A DNA stretch of 64,000 nt, taken from the NCBI RefSeq assembly GCF_018332655.1, contig NZ_BOQL01000025.1, forward strand, positions 38,487-102,486, given 5' to 3'. The stretch is from Actinoplanes auranticolor (GTDB taxonomy: Bacteria > Actinomycetota > Actinomycetes > Mycobacteriales > Micromonosporaceae). This document shows, one piece after another, positions 48,987-57,092 of the stretch. Position numbers and translations under genes: made by a program. Below the pieces are notes generated by a model, which made no database searches, was not told where the DNA came from, and was given only the letters and a program-made list of their open reading frames with translations. The stretch's first letter is position 1, and every line of letters begins with the position of its first letter.

Positions 48987-50543
48987 ATGTCGAGATTGAC
49001 GGAAATGGGCATCGCCAAGCGTCTGACGCTTATCGTGCTCGTCGGCGTGCTGGCACTGGTCGCTCTAGCCACGATCACGGTGCAGGGACAGAACAGGGTC
49101 GTCACCCAGTCCGACGAGGTGCGCACGCTGGAGGTCTGTCTGGCGGCGCTGAACCACCTCGACACCAGGCAGAGCGAGCTCAAGGTAGACGCGTACCGGT
49201 CCGCCCTCAAGCACGACGTCACGCAGGACGTCGCCGACGACGTGACCTCCGCGACCGAGGCGGCCGACGGGGTCGAGGGGTGCGGGCTGACCGGTGCCCT
49301 GGCGGCCGAGTTCGGGACGATCCGGCCGGACGTGAACGAATTCGGCACCTTCATCTCCGGATTCGTCCAGCAGTCCCTGGTTCCCGGCGGTGCCGCGGTG
49401 AACACCGACCAGATCGCCGAGCGCAACCACGCCGTGGACGATCAGCTCGGGGCGCTGAACGAGAAGGTGACGGCTACGGCCGAGCAGGAGCGTGCGGCCA
49501 TGACCGACGCGGTCAGTGACACCAAGCGGGCGGCGTGGCTCGTCGGGCTCGTCGGGCTGATCCTGCTGATCGGGCTGTCCGTACCGCTGGCCCGGTCGAT
49601 CCTGCGCCCGGTGCAGCGGCTCGGTGAGGTCATCGACGCGCTGCAGAAGGGGGATCTGACCCAGCGCAGCGGCATCACGACCCGCGACGAGCTCGGCCGG
49701 ATGGCCACCGGGCTCGACGCTGCCGTCGCCTCGATCCACCGCTCGCTCACCACGATCGGCCAGGAGGCCGAGACCCTGGCCAGCTCGGCGACCGAGCTCT
49801 CGGCCGTGGCCGGGCAGATCGCCGACGCCGCCCACAACACCGACGCCCAGACCTCCTCGGCGTCGAGCGAGGCGGAGGAGATCTCCCGCAACGTGCAGAC
49901 CGTCGCGGCGGGCTCCGAGGAGATGGGCCTGAGCATCCGGGAGATCTCCCGCAACACCAGCGAGGCGGCCCAGATCGCCGCGGTCGCCGTCGCCGAGGCG
50001 GCGCAGGCCACCGAGACGATCCGGCAGCTCGGCGAGTCGTCGGCCGAGATCGGCAACGTCATCAAGCTGATCACCTCGATCGCCGAGCAGACCAACCTGC
50101 TGGCCCTGAACGCGACCATCGAGGCGGCCCGGGCCGGTGACGCGGGCAAGGGCTTCGCCGTGGTGGCGAGCGAGGTCAAGGACCTGGCCCAGGAGACCGC
50201 GCGGGCCACTGAGGACATCGGTTCCCGGGTCAACGCGATCCAGCAGGACACCGGCGGCGCGGTCGAGGTGATCGGCCGGATCAGCGAGGTCATCGCCAAG
50301 ATCAATGACTTCCAGACGACGATCGCCAGCGCCGTGGAGGAGCAGACCGCCACCACCGGCGAGATGAGCCGCAGCATCGGCGAGGTGGCGTCGGGCAGCA
50401 GCCGGATCGCCGCGAACATCTCCGACGTCTCCACCGCCAGCGCCAACGCGGTGCAGGGGGTCACCCAGACCCGGCAGGCCAGTGAAGAGGTCGCCCGCAC
50501 CGCCGAGCAACTGCGCACTCTGGTCGGCGCTTTCCGGCTCTGA
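48987..50543 (+). CDS. methyl-accepting chemotaxis protein
   Basis: A 518-residue chemoreceptor. Two membrane helices (about 11-32 and 182-204) flank a roughly 150-residue helical sensor domain, followed by a HAMP domain (about 206-258) and a long signalling coiled coil with the tip SIAEQTNLLALNATIEAARAGDAGKGFAVVASEVKDLA. There is no C-terminal pentapeptide tether, so CheR and CheB may act without one. ATG at 48987 follows AAGGAG. It is the only receptor in the window; it should signal to the CheA at 7896. Ligand unknown. Confidence 0.95.
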   Translation: MSRLTEMGIAKRLTLIVLVGVLALVALATITVQGQNRVVTQSDEVRTLEVCLAALNHLDTRQSELKVDAYRSALKHDVTQDVADDVTSATEAADGVEGCGLTGALAAEFGTIRPDVNEFGTFISGFVQQSLVPGGAAVNTDQIAERNHAVDDQLGALNEKVTATAEQERAAMTDAVSDTKRAAWLVGLVGLILLIGLSVPLARSILRPVQRLGEVIDALQKGDLTQRSGITTRDELGRMATGLDAAVASIHRSLTTIGQEAETLASSATELSAVAGQIADAAHNTDAQTSSASSEAEEISRNVQTVAAGSEEMGLSIREISRNTSEAAQIAAVAVAEAAQATETIRQLGESSAEIGNVIKLITSIAEQTNLLALNATIEAARAGDAGKGFAVVASEVKDLAQETARATEDIGSRVNAIQQDTGGAVEVIGRISEVIAKINDFQTTIASAVEEQTATTGEMSRSIGEVASGSSRIAANISDVSTASANAVQGVTQTRQASEEVARTAEQLRTLVGAFRL

Positions 50544-50567
50544 CCGGACGCACCCGGACTGCACCTG

Positions 50568-50600
50568 GTGCGGCCCCGGTCCACAACACCGGGGCCGCAC
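50568..50600 (+). terminator. terminator hairpin after the chemoreceptor gene
   Basis: A perfect 13-bp inverted repeat (50568-50580 with 50588-50600) and 7-base loop, 24 bases after the stop. Confidence 0.75.
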
Positions 50601-50656
50601 CGTAATCCCCAGGGCGAGATGAACTCGTCCGGCGGGAAACGGTCTCGGGAGTCATC

Positions 50657-51409
50657 GTGGGTGCAGAGCGTGAATCGGTCTTGGACGGCACCACCCTCGC
50701 CGCCCCGGCGGCCGCCCTGGATCTGAGGGCCGACGCCCATGTGCACACCGGGTTCGCGGCCGGCCGGGACAGCGTGGGCCTGATCGTCTCCGCCGCCGAC
50801 CACGCCGGGCTGAGCTCCGTCACCTTCGCCGACCAGGTGGGGCCGGAGACGACGTGGCTGTCCGCGTACGCGGACACCATCCGCCGGGCCCGCCGGCGGA
50901 CCGAGCTGAACCTGCGCATCGCCGCCGAGGTCGAGGTCGTCCAGCGCGACGGCTGGCTGGCCTGGCCGGCCGACCTGGGCCACCTGGAGGCGGTGTCGGT
51001 GGCCGTGTCCCGGCTGCCGATGGCCACCGGCCCGATGCTGCCGCGTGAGGTACGCGCCCGGCTCGCCACCGGCGAGCTCACTGCGGACGAGGTGGCCGAG
51101 ATCGTGGTGACGGCGACGATCAAAGGCATGGACCGGGCCTCCCGGTACGCCCCGGCGCAGCTCGCCCGTCCGCTGAGCCTGCTCACCCAGGTCGGCGTAG
51201 AAGAGTCCGCGGTCACCGGCGAGATGCTGGCCGCGTTGGCCACCGCCTGTCTGGTCACCGGTACGGCCGTCGAGATCAGCGAGGCCTGGCGGGGCCCGTC
51301 CCCGCGGGTGGTGGCCATGCTGCGGGAGGCTGGTGTGGCGCTGGTCGCGGCGAGTGACGCCCGGTACGCCGGCGAGGTCGGGCACTGGCAGTACGTGCGC
51401 CGGGTCTGA
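50657..51409 (+). CDS. PHP-domain-like protein
   Basis: A 250-residue protein resembling the PHP phosphoesterase fold. LRADAHVHTGFAAGRDSVGLIVSAADHAGLSSVTFADQ near residue 23-60 matches the first metal-binding motif (HxH), and AAEVEVV near residue 89-95 the second (a Glu ligand); ALVAASDAR near residue 230 resembles the final motif. Members include histidinol-phosphate phosphatases and polymerase proofreading domains. The exact substrate is unknown. GTG start, weak ribosome site. Confidence 0.6.
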   Translation: MGAERESVLDGTTLAAPAAALDLRADAHVHTGFAAGRDSVGLIVSAADHAGLSSVTFADQVGPETTWLSAYADTIRRARRRTELNLRIAAEVEVVQRDGWLAWPADLGHLEAVSVAVSRLPMATGPMLPREVRARLATGELTADEVAEIVVTATIKGMDRASRYAPAQLARPLSLLTQVGVEESAVTGEMLAALATACLVTGTAVEISEAWRGPSPRVVAMLREAGVALVAASDARYAGEVGHWQYVRRV

Positions 51410-51483
51410 TCGGAAACCGGCCGCGATCCGTAATCGCATACGTACTCTCGGTCATGCCAGCACTTCAGCATGGGAGAGATGCG

Positions 51484-52266
51484 ATGAGTATGGTTCAGCA
51501 GGCCGTCGAGGTCGGTGCCCCGCTGCACACGGTGTACGAGCAGATCGCGACGTTCGAGAACTATCCGCGGTTCATGACCGGTGTGCAGCGGGTGACCCGG
51601 GTGGGCGACGACCGCACCCACTGGATCATGGACGTCGAGGGCCACCGCCGGGAGTTCGACGCCCGGATCACCGAGCGCTCCCTGGACGAGCGGGTCTCCT
51701 GGGCGACCACCGAGGGACCACTGCTCGCCGAGACCATCACGCTGCGGCCGATGGGCGAGACCCGGACCCAGATCGTCGCCCAGCTGGAGGCCGATGTGGC
51801 CTTCCTGCTGCCCAGCGACCGGCACGGTCAGGAGACCCTGCGCCGCCGGCTCAAGGCCGACCTGGACGCCTTCAAGGGCCTGATCGAGACCGGCAAGCTG
51901 GGTGACCTGCAGCTGCGCGGGGCGAGCTCCAAGCAGCTCGCCGGCACGCCGGGCAACCCGGCCTCACCCGCCTCCGTCGCCGCCCGGGCCCGCGGCGGCC
52001 GGCCGCATCCCGGTGCCGGCTGGGGCACCAGCGCCGGCGAGTTCAGCAACGCCAACGCCGGCACCGACGTGGACATCACCTCGGCGCCGGGCATCACCAG
52101 CGCCGCCGACCTGGACGACGTGCTGGCCCCCGGCCGCCGGATCGGCGGCTCGCGGTCGGTGAGCGGCGGCTCCGCGCCAATGGGTGGCAAGGCGATGGGC
52201 TCCCGCGACGTCCGCGGCGACGGCGTCATCCACGAGGAGGAGCGCGGCGGCGACCACGACTGGTGA
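51484..52266 (+). CDS. SRPBCC family protein with disordered tail
   Basis: A 260-residue protein. The first 145 residues form a START/SRPBCC-type ligand pocket domain like polyketide cyclase/dehydrase proteins (VGAPLHTVYEQIATFENYPRFMTGVQRVTRVGDDRTHWIMDVEGHRREFDARI). The remaining 115 are low-complexity Gly/Ser/Ala/Asp-rich and probably unstructured. In Streptomyces such proteins bind lipids or polyketides, but no biosynthetic genes are near, so ligand and role are unknown. ATG at 51484 follows GGGAGAG. Confidence 0.75.
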   Translation: MSMVQQAVEVGAPLHTVYEQIATFENYPRFMTGVQRVTRVGDDRTHWIMDVEGHRREFDARITERSLDERVSWATTEGPLLAETITLRPMGETRTQIVAQLEADVAFLLPSDRHGQETLRRRLKADLDAFKGLIETGKLGDLQLRGASSKQLAGTPGNPASPASVAARARGGRPHPGAGWGTSAGEFSNANAGTDVDITSAPGITSAADLDDVLAPGRRIGGSRSVSGGSAPMGGKAMGSRDVRGDGVIHEEERGGDHDW

Positions 52267-52269
52267 CGC

Positions 52270-54081
52270 TCACCGCGCCGCCTCGAGGGTCACCACCAGA
52301 CGGGCACCCCGGGGCTCGGCCCGCTCGTAGCGGACCGAGCCCCGGTTGGCTTCCACCAGGTGCCGCACGATGAACAGGCCGAGCCCGGCGCCGCGCATGA
52401 ACCGGTCGAAGAGCTGGGGCACCAGCTCCTCGGGGATGCCCGCGCCGCGGTCCTGCACCACCAGCTCGACCGCCTCCCCGGCGCGGCGGGCGCTGACCAC
52501 CAGCGGGGGATCGCCGTACTTCAGCGCGTTGCCGAGCAGGTTGTGCACCACGTGCCAGAGGTGCTGCCGGTCGGCCAGCGCGGCCAGGTCCTCGTCGACC
52601 TCGATCGTCACGTCCGCCGCGCACCGGAGCTCCGCCGCCACCGCGGTGACGACCTCCCGGACCGGCACCGGGGTACGCCGCGCGGTGACCGCCCCGGTGT
52701 CCAGGCGGAACAGCAGCTGCAGATCGTTCATCATCTTGACGAGCCGGCGGGTGTTCTTGTCGATCTTCGTGGTCAGCTCGAGACGGGTGTCCTCGTCCAG
52801 CTCGGCCCAGTCCGCGCTGAGCAGCTCCGAGAGGCTGGCGATCGAGCTGATCGGCTGGGCCACGTCGTGGGTCAGCATCGAGGTCAGGTCGTTCTTGAAG
52901 GCCAGTGCCGCCGCCAGCCTCGCGTTCGACTCGCGCAGCCGCTCGTTGCTGCGTTCCAGCTCGCCGGCCCGTTCCCGCAACTCGTCCGCGACCCGCTTGC
53001 GGTCGGTGATGTCGACGTAGGTCGCCACGTACGCGCGGGGACGCCCGTCGGCGTCGGGGATGGGGGCCATCGTGGCCAGCACCGGGATGTCGGTGCCGTC
53101 GGCGTGCCGGACCAGCCAGTCGCCGGTGCCGGCCGGCGGCAGCGACGCCGGATCCGGGGCGGCCGGCTCGCGGTGGCCGGTCAGCTCCCGCCAGCGCCGG
53201 TTGACGTCGATCACCCGGTGGTTGGCGTCGAGCACCATCACCGCCTCGTTCATCGACTGCAGCAGCGTGTCCGCGAACTCGCGGCGCTCGCGCAGCTCGG
53301 CGACCAGCTCCCGTTGCTGGCGGTCGGCCCCCTCCAGCGAGCGGACCAGGAAACCGATCAGGGCCAGCACGGCCAGTGCGGCCAGGATGGCCCCGGTGCT
53401 GATCGCGGCGGCCGGCCGGCTGATCCCGGTCCGCACCGCCAGCGCGCTGACCAGTGCGGCGAGCACCGGCACGGCGATCACCACGGGCAGCGTGTGCCGG
53501 ATCTTGGTGCCGGGTCCGGCGGCCGCGGCGGTACGCAGCGGACCCGCCTCCGGGCGCGCGAGGATGGCCCCCAGCGCCAGGGTGAGCAGGGCACCGGCGT
53601 GGTACGGCGTCATCACGCTGTCCGGGCCACCGCCGTCCGGGAAGGTCGGCGCGAACATCCGCGGCACCAGGGCGACCAGCGCGATGATCGTGGCCCCGGC
53701 CAGCAGCGGGTCGGCGATCCGGAACCGGGACTGCTCCCCGGGGCGGCGTACCCGCACGTCGATGCCGGTCAGGGCCAGCCCGGTCAGCAGGGTGGCGACA
53801 GCCGCAGCCGGATGCCGGACCAGCGCGGCCGCCCCCAGCAGAGCGGCCAGGCCGGCCAGGACGTACGCGGTGACGCGCGCCGGGGTGCTGGCCCGGATGG
53901 GCGCCAGCAGGAACAGGGCGAGCCCGGCGGCCAGTAGTGCGGCTGCCGGGCTCGACGTCAGGGCGTTCTCTTCAGCGGACGAGGTGAGCAGGTCGAGGGC
54001 ACCGAAGACGGCCACCGCGACACCGGCGCACCCGGCGAGGATCCGGGACAGCCTGCCCACGTCGTGCGCCGCGATCTGCAC
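52270..54081 (-). CDS. PAS-domain sensor histidine kinase
   Basis: A 603-residue membrane sensor kinase. Seven or eight hydrophobic segments form the first 260 residues, then a PAS domain (about 275-375, ADTLLQSMNEAVMVLDANHRVIDVNRRWRELTG), a coiled coil, HisKA with the phosphoacceptor His in LTHDVAQPISSIASL, and an intact ATPase domain (NLLGNALKYG, DRGAGIP, GAGLGLFIV). The regulator partner is not adjacent, though a stand-alone receiver lies at 56456. GTG start. A GGGCG-GAAA-CGCCC hairpin is just upstream. Confidence 0.9.
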   Translation of the reverse strand: MQIAAHDVGRLSRILAGCAGVAVAVFGALDLLTSSAEENALTSSPAAALLAAGLALFLLAPIRASTPARVTAYVLAGLAALLGAAALVRHPAAAVATLLTGLALTGIDVRVRRPGEQSRFRIADPLLAGATIIALVALVPRMFAPTFPDGGGPDSVMTPYHAGALLTLALGAILARPEAGPLRTAAAAGPGTKIRHTLPVVIAVPVLAALVSALAVRTGISRPAAAISTGAILAALAVLALIGFLVRSLEGADRQQRELVAELRERREFADTLLQSMNEAVMVLDANHRVIDVNRRWRELTGHREPAAPDPASLPPAGTGDWLVRHADGTDIPVLATMAPIPDADGRPRAYVATYVDITDRKRVADELRERAGELERSNERLRESNARLAAALAFKNDLTSMLTHDVAQPISSIASLSELLSADWAELDEDTRLELTTKIDKNTRRLVKMMNDLQLLFRLDTGAVTARRTPVPVREVVTAVAAELRCAADVTIEVDEDLAALADRQHLWHVVHNLLGNALKYGDPPLVVSARRAGEAVELVVQDRGAGIPEELVPQLFDRFMRGAGLGLFIVRHLVEANRGSVRYERAEPRGARLVVTLEAAR

Positions 54082-54102
54082 CGGTGGAACCCCTCTAAAT
54101 AT

Positions 54103-54116
54103 GGGCGTTTCCGCCC
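54103..54116 (-). other. GAAA-tetraloop hairpin upstream of PAS kinase
   Basis: GGGCG-GAAA-CGCCC on the minus strand, 22 bases before the GTG start. A 5-bp stem with a GNRA loop, possibly affecting translation of the kinase. Confidence 0.35.
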
Positions 54117-54160
54117 AAGTGTGAGGGAGTGATCATATCGCGGCGGATGGGATCAAGTGG

Positions 54161-54388
54161 TCACGCCGGGTGAGACTGCCCCGCCCACTCGAAGCCGTCC
54201 TCGACGGTGACCTTGGACGCGAGCAGCACCAGCCGGTCGGCGTGCTTGTTGGCGTGGTGCCCGCAGAACACCAGCGAGCCGCCGCTGCTGAGGGCGATCT
54301 CGGCCTTGGCGGCCGCGTTGCAGCTGTCGCAGCGGTCGACCAGGGACGGGACGGTGACGATCTCGGGCGACAGCATGGTGGTCATCAT
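54161..54388 (-). CDS. small zinc-ribbon-like protein, DUF7455 type
   Basis: A 75-residue protein. DRCDSCNAAAKAEIALSSGGSLVFCGHHANKH (residues 18-49) holds CxxC and CxHH-like ligands for one zinc, the pattern of the actinobacterial DUF7455 family. Function is unknown. ATG after AAGGAG. The gene is separate from the kinase, 79 bases downstream in the same direction. Confidence 0.75.
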   Translation of the reverse strand: MMTTMLSPEIVTVPSLVDRCDSCNAAAKAEIALSSGGSLVFCGHHANKHADRLVLLASKVTVEDGFEWAGQSHPA

Positions 54389-54616
54389 CGCTCTCCTTGC
54401 TCGGTGGCGGTGCAGCGGTCCTGACAGCGGGTACTTCGGCCCGCCGGAGGGGCGCCTTAGCCCTCGGGACGTCCTTCGGGACCCTGCTACTGACGCGCAA
54501 CCGGCAAGGTCCCTGGTGACTCTGTCCCGTCGTCAACCTTTCCCTCAGACGCCACCGGCATACCCCAATACGCGGGTGAAGTCGTTCGCCTGTGGCTTAA
54601 CGGGAGGGAACCCAGA

Positions 54617-56383
54617 ATGACTCGCAACGACGGCCGGCGCCGTACCGCGCGCTTCGCGCTGACCGCCGGCATCGCCACCGCGGCCGCAGTGACCGGCGTC
54701 ACTGGCACCGCACTCGCGGGTACCCCCACCGCGTTGCCCACCGGCCCGGTCCGCGCCGCGGCCGCCGCGGATGCGATCGCCGGCAGCTACATCGTGGTGC
54801 TCAAGCCGGGATCCGCAGCGGCTTCCCGGGTGACGTCCGCTTCCCAGTCCCTCGCGAAGCGGTACGGCGGCAAGGTCCGTGCCAACTACCTCTCGGCCGT
54901 CCGCGGTTTCCAGGCCACCATGACCGCCACGGCGGCCCGCCGGCTCGCGGCGAACCCGGCCGTCGACTACGTCGAGCAGGACGCCACCGTCCGGATGGCC
55001 GACACCCAGAGCACCCCGGTGTGGGGCCTGGACCGCATCGACCAGCCGGCGCTGCCGCTGTCGAAGACCTACACCCACCGCTCCGCGGCCGGCGTGACCG
55101 CGTACGTGCTGGACACCGGCATCCGCACCAGCCACGCCGAGTTCGGTGGACGGGCCGGCCACGGCTGGGACTTCATCGACAAGGACGCCACCGCCCAGGA
55201 CTGCAACGGGCACGGCACCCACGTGGCCGGCACGGTCGGCGGCCACGCGTACGGCGTCGCGAAGGACGTCAAGCTGGTCGGCGTCCGGGTCCTGGACTGC
55301 ACCGGATCGGGTTCGTACTCGGCGATCATCGCGGGTGTCGACTGGGTCACCACGCACGCGGTCAAGCCGGCCGTGGCCAACATGAGCATCGGCGGCACGC
55401 TGAGCTCGGCGCTCAACGCCGCGGTCACCAAGTCGATCGCGTCGGGCGTCACCTACACCGTGGCGGCCGGCAACGAGAACAAGAACGCCTGCGGCTACTC
55501 GCCGGCGGCCACGCCCAACGCGATCACGGTCGGAGCCACCGAGAGCACCGACGCCCGGGCGTCGTTCTCCAACTTCGGTTCCTGCCTCGACATCTTCGCG
55601 CCGGGCGCGAGGATCACGTCGGCCGGCTACACCTCCGACACCGGCACCCAGACGATGAGCGGCACCTCGATGGCCGCCCCGCACGTCGCCGGCGCGGCCG
55701 CGCTGGTGCTGGGGGCCGACCCGGCCGCCACGCCGGCCCAGGTGCTCACCTTGCTGACCACCAAGGCGTCGGTGGACAAGGTGACCTCACCGGGCACCGG
55801 CTCGGTCAACAAGCTGCTCAACACGGCCTGGCTGAACACCGTCACCGGCACCCCGGCCCCGGCGCCCACCACGGCCCCGACCACGCCGGCCCCCACCACC
55901 GCCCCGACGACCACCCCCACCACCGCTCCGACGTCGGCCCCCACCACCGCTCCGACGTCGGCCCCCACCACCGCTCCGACGACTGCCCCGTCCACTGCGC
56001 CGACGACGACCCCGACCACCAGCGTGCCGGTCCCCGCGTGCGGGCCGTTCACCATGGGCACCGACGTGCGGATCAGCCGGTACGGCACCGCGTGGAGCAG
56101 TGTGGGCATCTCCGGCTGCACCGGCACCGCGTCGGCGACCTCCAGCGTGACGGTGACCGTCGTGCACGGCTTCCGCGGTTCGCTCGTCGTCTCGCTGGTG
56201 AGCCCGCGGGGCACGAAGTACACGCTGAAGCAGGCCGACAAGGCGGACAGGGTGGCGAATCTGTCGCAGACCTACCCGATCAACCTTTCCGGTACGTCTC
56301 GCAACGGTACGTGGACGTTGCAGGTCAAGGACACCTACGGCACCACGACCGGAATCCTGGACAAGTGGAAGTTGACCCTCTGA
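54617..56383 (+). CDS. secreted subtilisin-like serine protease with P-domain
   Basis: A 588-residue secreted protease. Twin-Arg-like/Sec signal (about 1-35), inhibitor I9 propeptide (about 56-130), S8 catalytic domain with Asp166 (VLDTGI), His199 (NGHGTHVAG) and Ser351 (GTSMAAPH), a Thr/Pro/Ala linker with repeats (about 414-470), and a C-terminal P-domain (about 476-588) of proprotein-convertase type. It acts outside the cell on proteins. ATG follows GGGAGGGAA. Not obviously part of an operon. Confidence 0.93.
   Translation: MTRNDGRRRTARFALTAGIATAAAVTGVTGTALAGTPTALPTGPVRAAAAADAIAGSYIVVLKPGSAAASRVTSASQSLAKRYGGKVRANYLSAVRGFQATMTATAARRLAANPAVDYVEQDATVRMADTQSTPVWGLDRIDQPALPLSKTYTHRSAAGVTAYVLDTGIRTSHAEFGGRAGHGWDFIDKDATAQDCNGHGTHVAGTVGGHAYGVAKDVKLVGVRVLDCTGSGSYSAIIAGVDWVTTHAVKPAVANMSIGGTLSSALNAAVTKSIASGVTYTVAAGNENKNACGYSPAATPNAITVGATESTDARASFSNFGSCLDIFAPGARITSAGYTSDTGTQTMSGTSMAAPHVAGAAALVLGADPAATPAQVLTLLTTKASVDKVTSPGTGSVNKLLNTAWLNTVTGTPAPAPTTAPTTPAPTTAPTTTPTTAPTSAPTTAPTSAPTTAPTTAPSTAPTTTPTTSVPVPACGPFTMGTDVRISRYGTAWSSVGISGCTGTASATSSVTVTVVHGFRGSLVVSLVSPRGTKYTLKQADKADRVANLSQTYPINLSGTSRNGTWTLQVKDTYGTTTGILDKWKLTL
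55916..55981 (+). repeat. 24-base tandem repeat in the subtilisin linker
   Basis: Two perfect 24-base units at 55916-55939 and 55940-55963, plus most of a third, encoding repeated PTTAPTSA. Confidence 0.85.
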
Positions 56384-56455
56384 AAGCTCGGAAAGCCGTA
56401 CCGGTGCGGTGTCCCGCCGTTAGCGTTGTCCGTGAGTAGAGGCAAGGAGGCCGCC

Positions 56456-56857
56456 ATGACGGAGGTCACGCAGGAGCGCCCCACGGTCCTCGTCGTCGAC
56501 GACGAGGAGGACCTGCGCGACATCATGCGCCGGATGCTCGAGCGCCGCGGCTTCGCCACCCTGGTGGCCGGCGACCGGGAGCAGGCGATCGCGGTCTGCC
56601 AGGACCATCCCGGTGTCATCGACGTGCTGGTCACGGATCTCAACCTGCCCGGCGACTCGGGTGGCGAGCTGGCCCGCACCGCGTCCGAGCTGCGCCCCGA
56701 GATGGGCGTCGTGTACATCTCCGGTCTGCCCAAGGACATCGCCGTCACCAAGGGCCTGATCGAGCCGGACGCCCTGCTGGTCAAGAAGCCGTTCACGTCG
56801 GATCTGCTGCTCGAGGCCCTGCGCTCGATCCTGGACCAGCGGGCACCGACCGTGTGA
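56456..56857 (+). CDS. stand-alone response regulator receiver
   Basis: A 133-residue single receiver domain with D15/D16 in the acidic pocket, phosphoacceptor D61 in LVTDLNLPG and the Lys of LVKKPF. No output domain. It could serve the PAS kinase at 52270 or an orphan system; it is less CheY-like than the two receivers in the che operon. ATG at 56456 with AAGGAGG upstream is chosen over GTG 56426. Ends at a clear intrinsic terminator. Confidence 0.9.
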   Translation: MTEVTQERPTVLVVDDEEDLRDIMRRMLERRGFATLVAGDREQAIAVCQDHPGVIDVLVTDLNLPGDSGGELARTASELRPEMGVVYISGLPKDIAVTKGLIEPDALLVKKPFTSDLLLEALRSILDQRAPTV

Positions 56858-56870
56858 CGAGCTGAGCGAG

Positions 56871-56901
56871 AACGCCGCCGGAACTTTCCGGCGGCGTTTT
56901 T
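56871..56901 (+). terminator. intrinsic terminator after the receiver gene
   Basis: AACGCCGCCGG, six-base loop, CCGGCGGCGTT, then T-run (TTT). The clearest classical terminator in the window. A second hairpin (ACGGCGG-AG-CCGCCGT) follows at about 56923-56938. Confidence 0.9.
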
Positions 56902-57054
56902 CGCGTCCGGGGGTCGGCCGAACGGCGGAGCCGCCGTCGGCCCAAAAGCCCTTCATCCGGTGGGGCCCGTGCCGCCAGACGGTCCACTGTGGCGGGGCTC
57001 CCGGCCTGCACCCGTTCGCGATCCGGGCCGGCACCCGCCCGCGCCGAACCTGAA

Positions 57055-57077
57055 TGTCAGACAGCAATTGTTTGACA
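57055..57077. promoter_or_regulatory. palindrome upstream of GH26-like gene
   Basis: TGTCA, 13 bases, TGACA, with ACA and TGT also paired inside, 16 bases before the GTG start. Possible repressor site. Confidence 0.3.
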
Positions 57078-57092
57078 TACAGGGGGAACGAC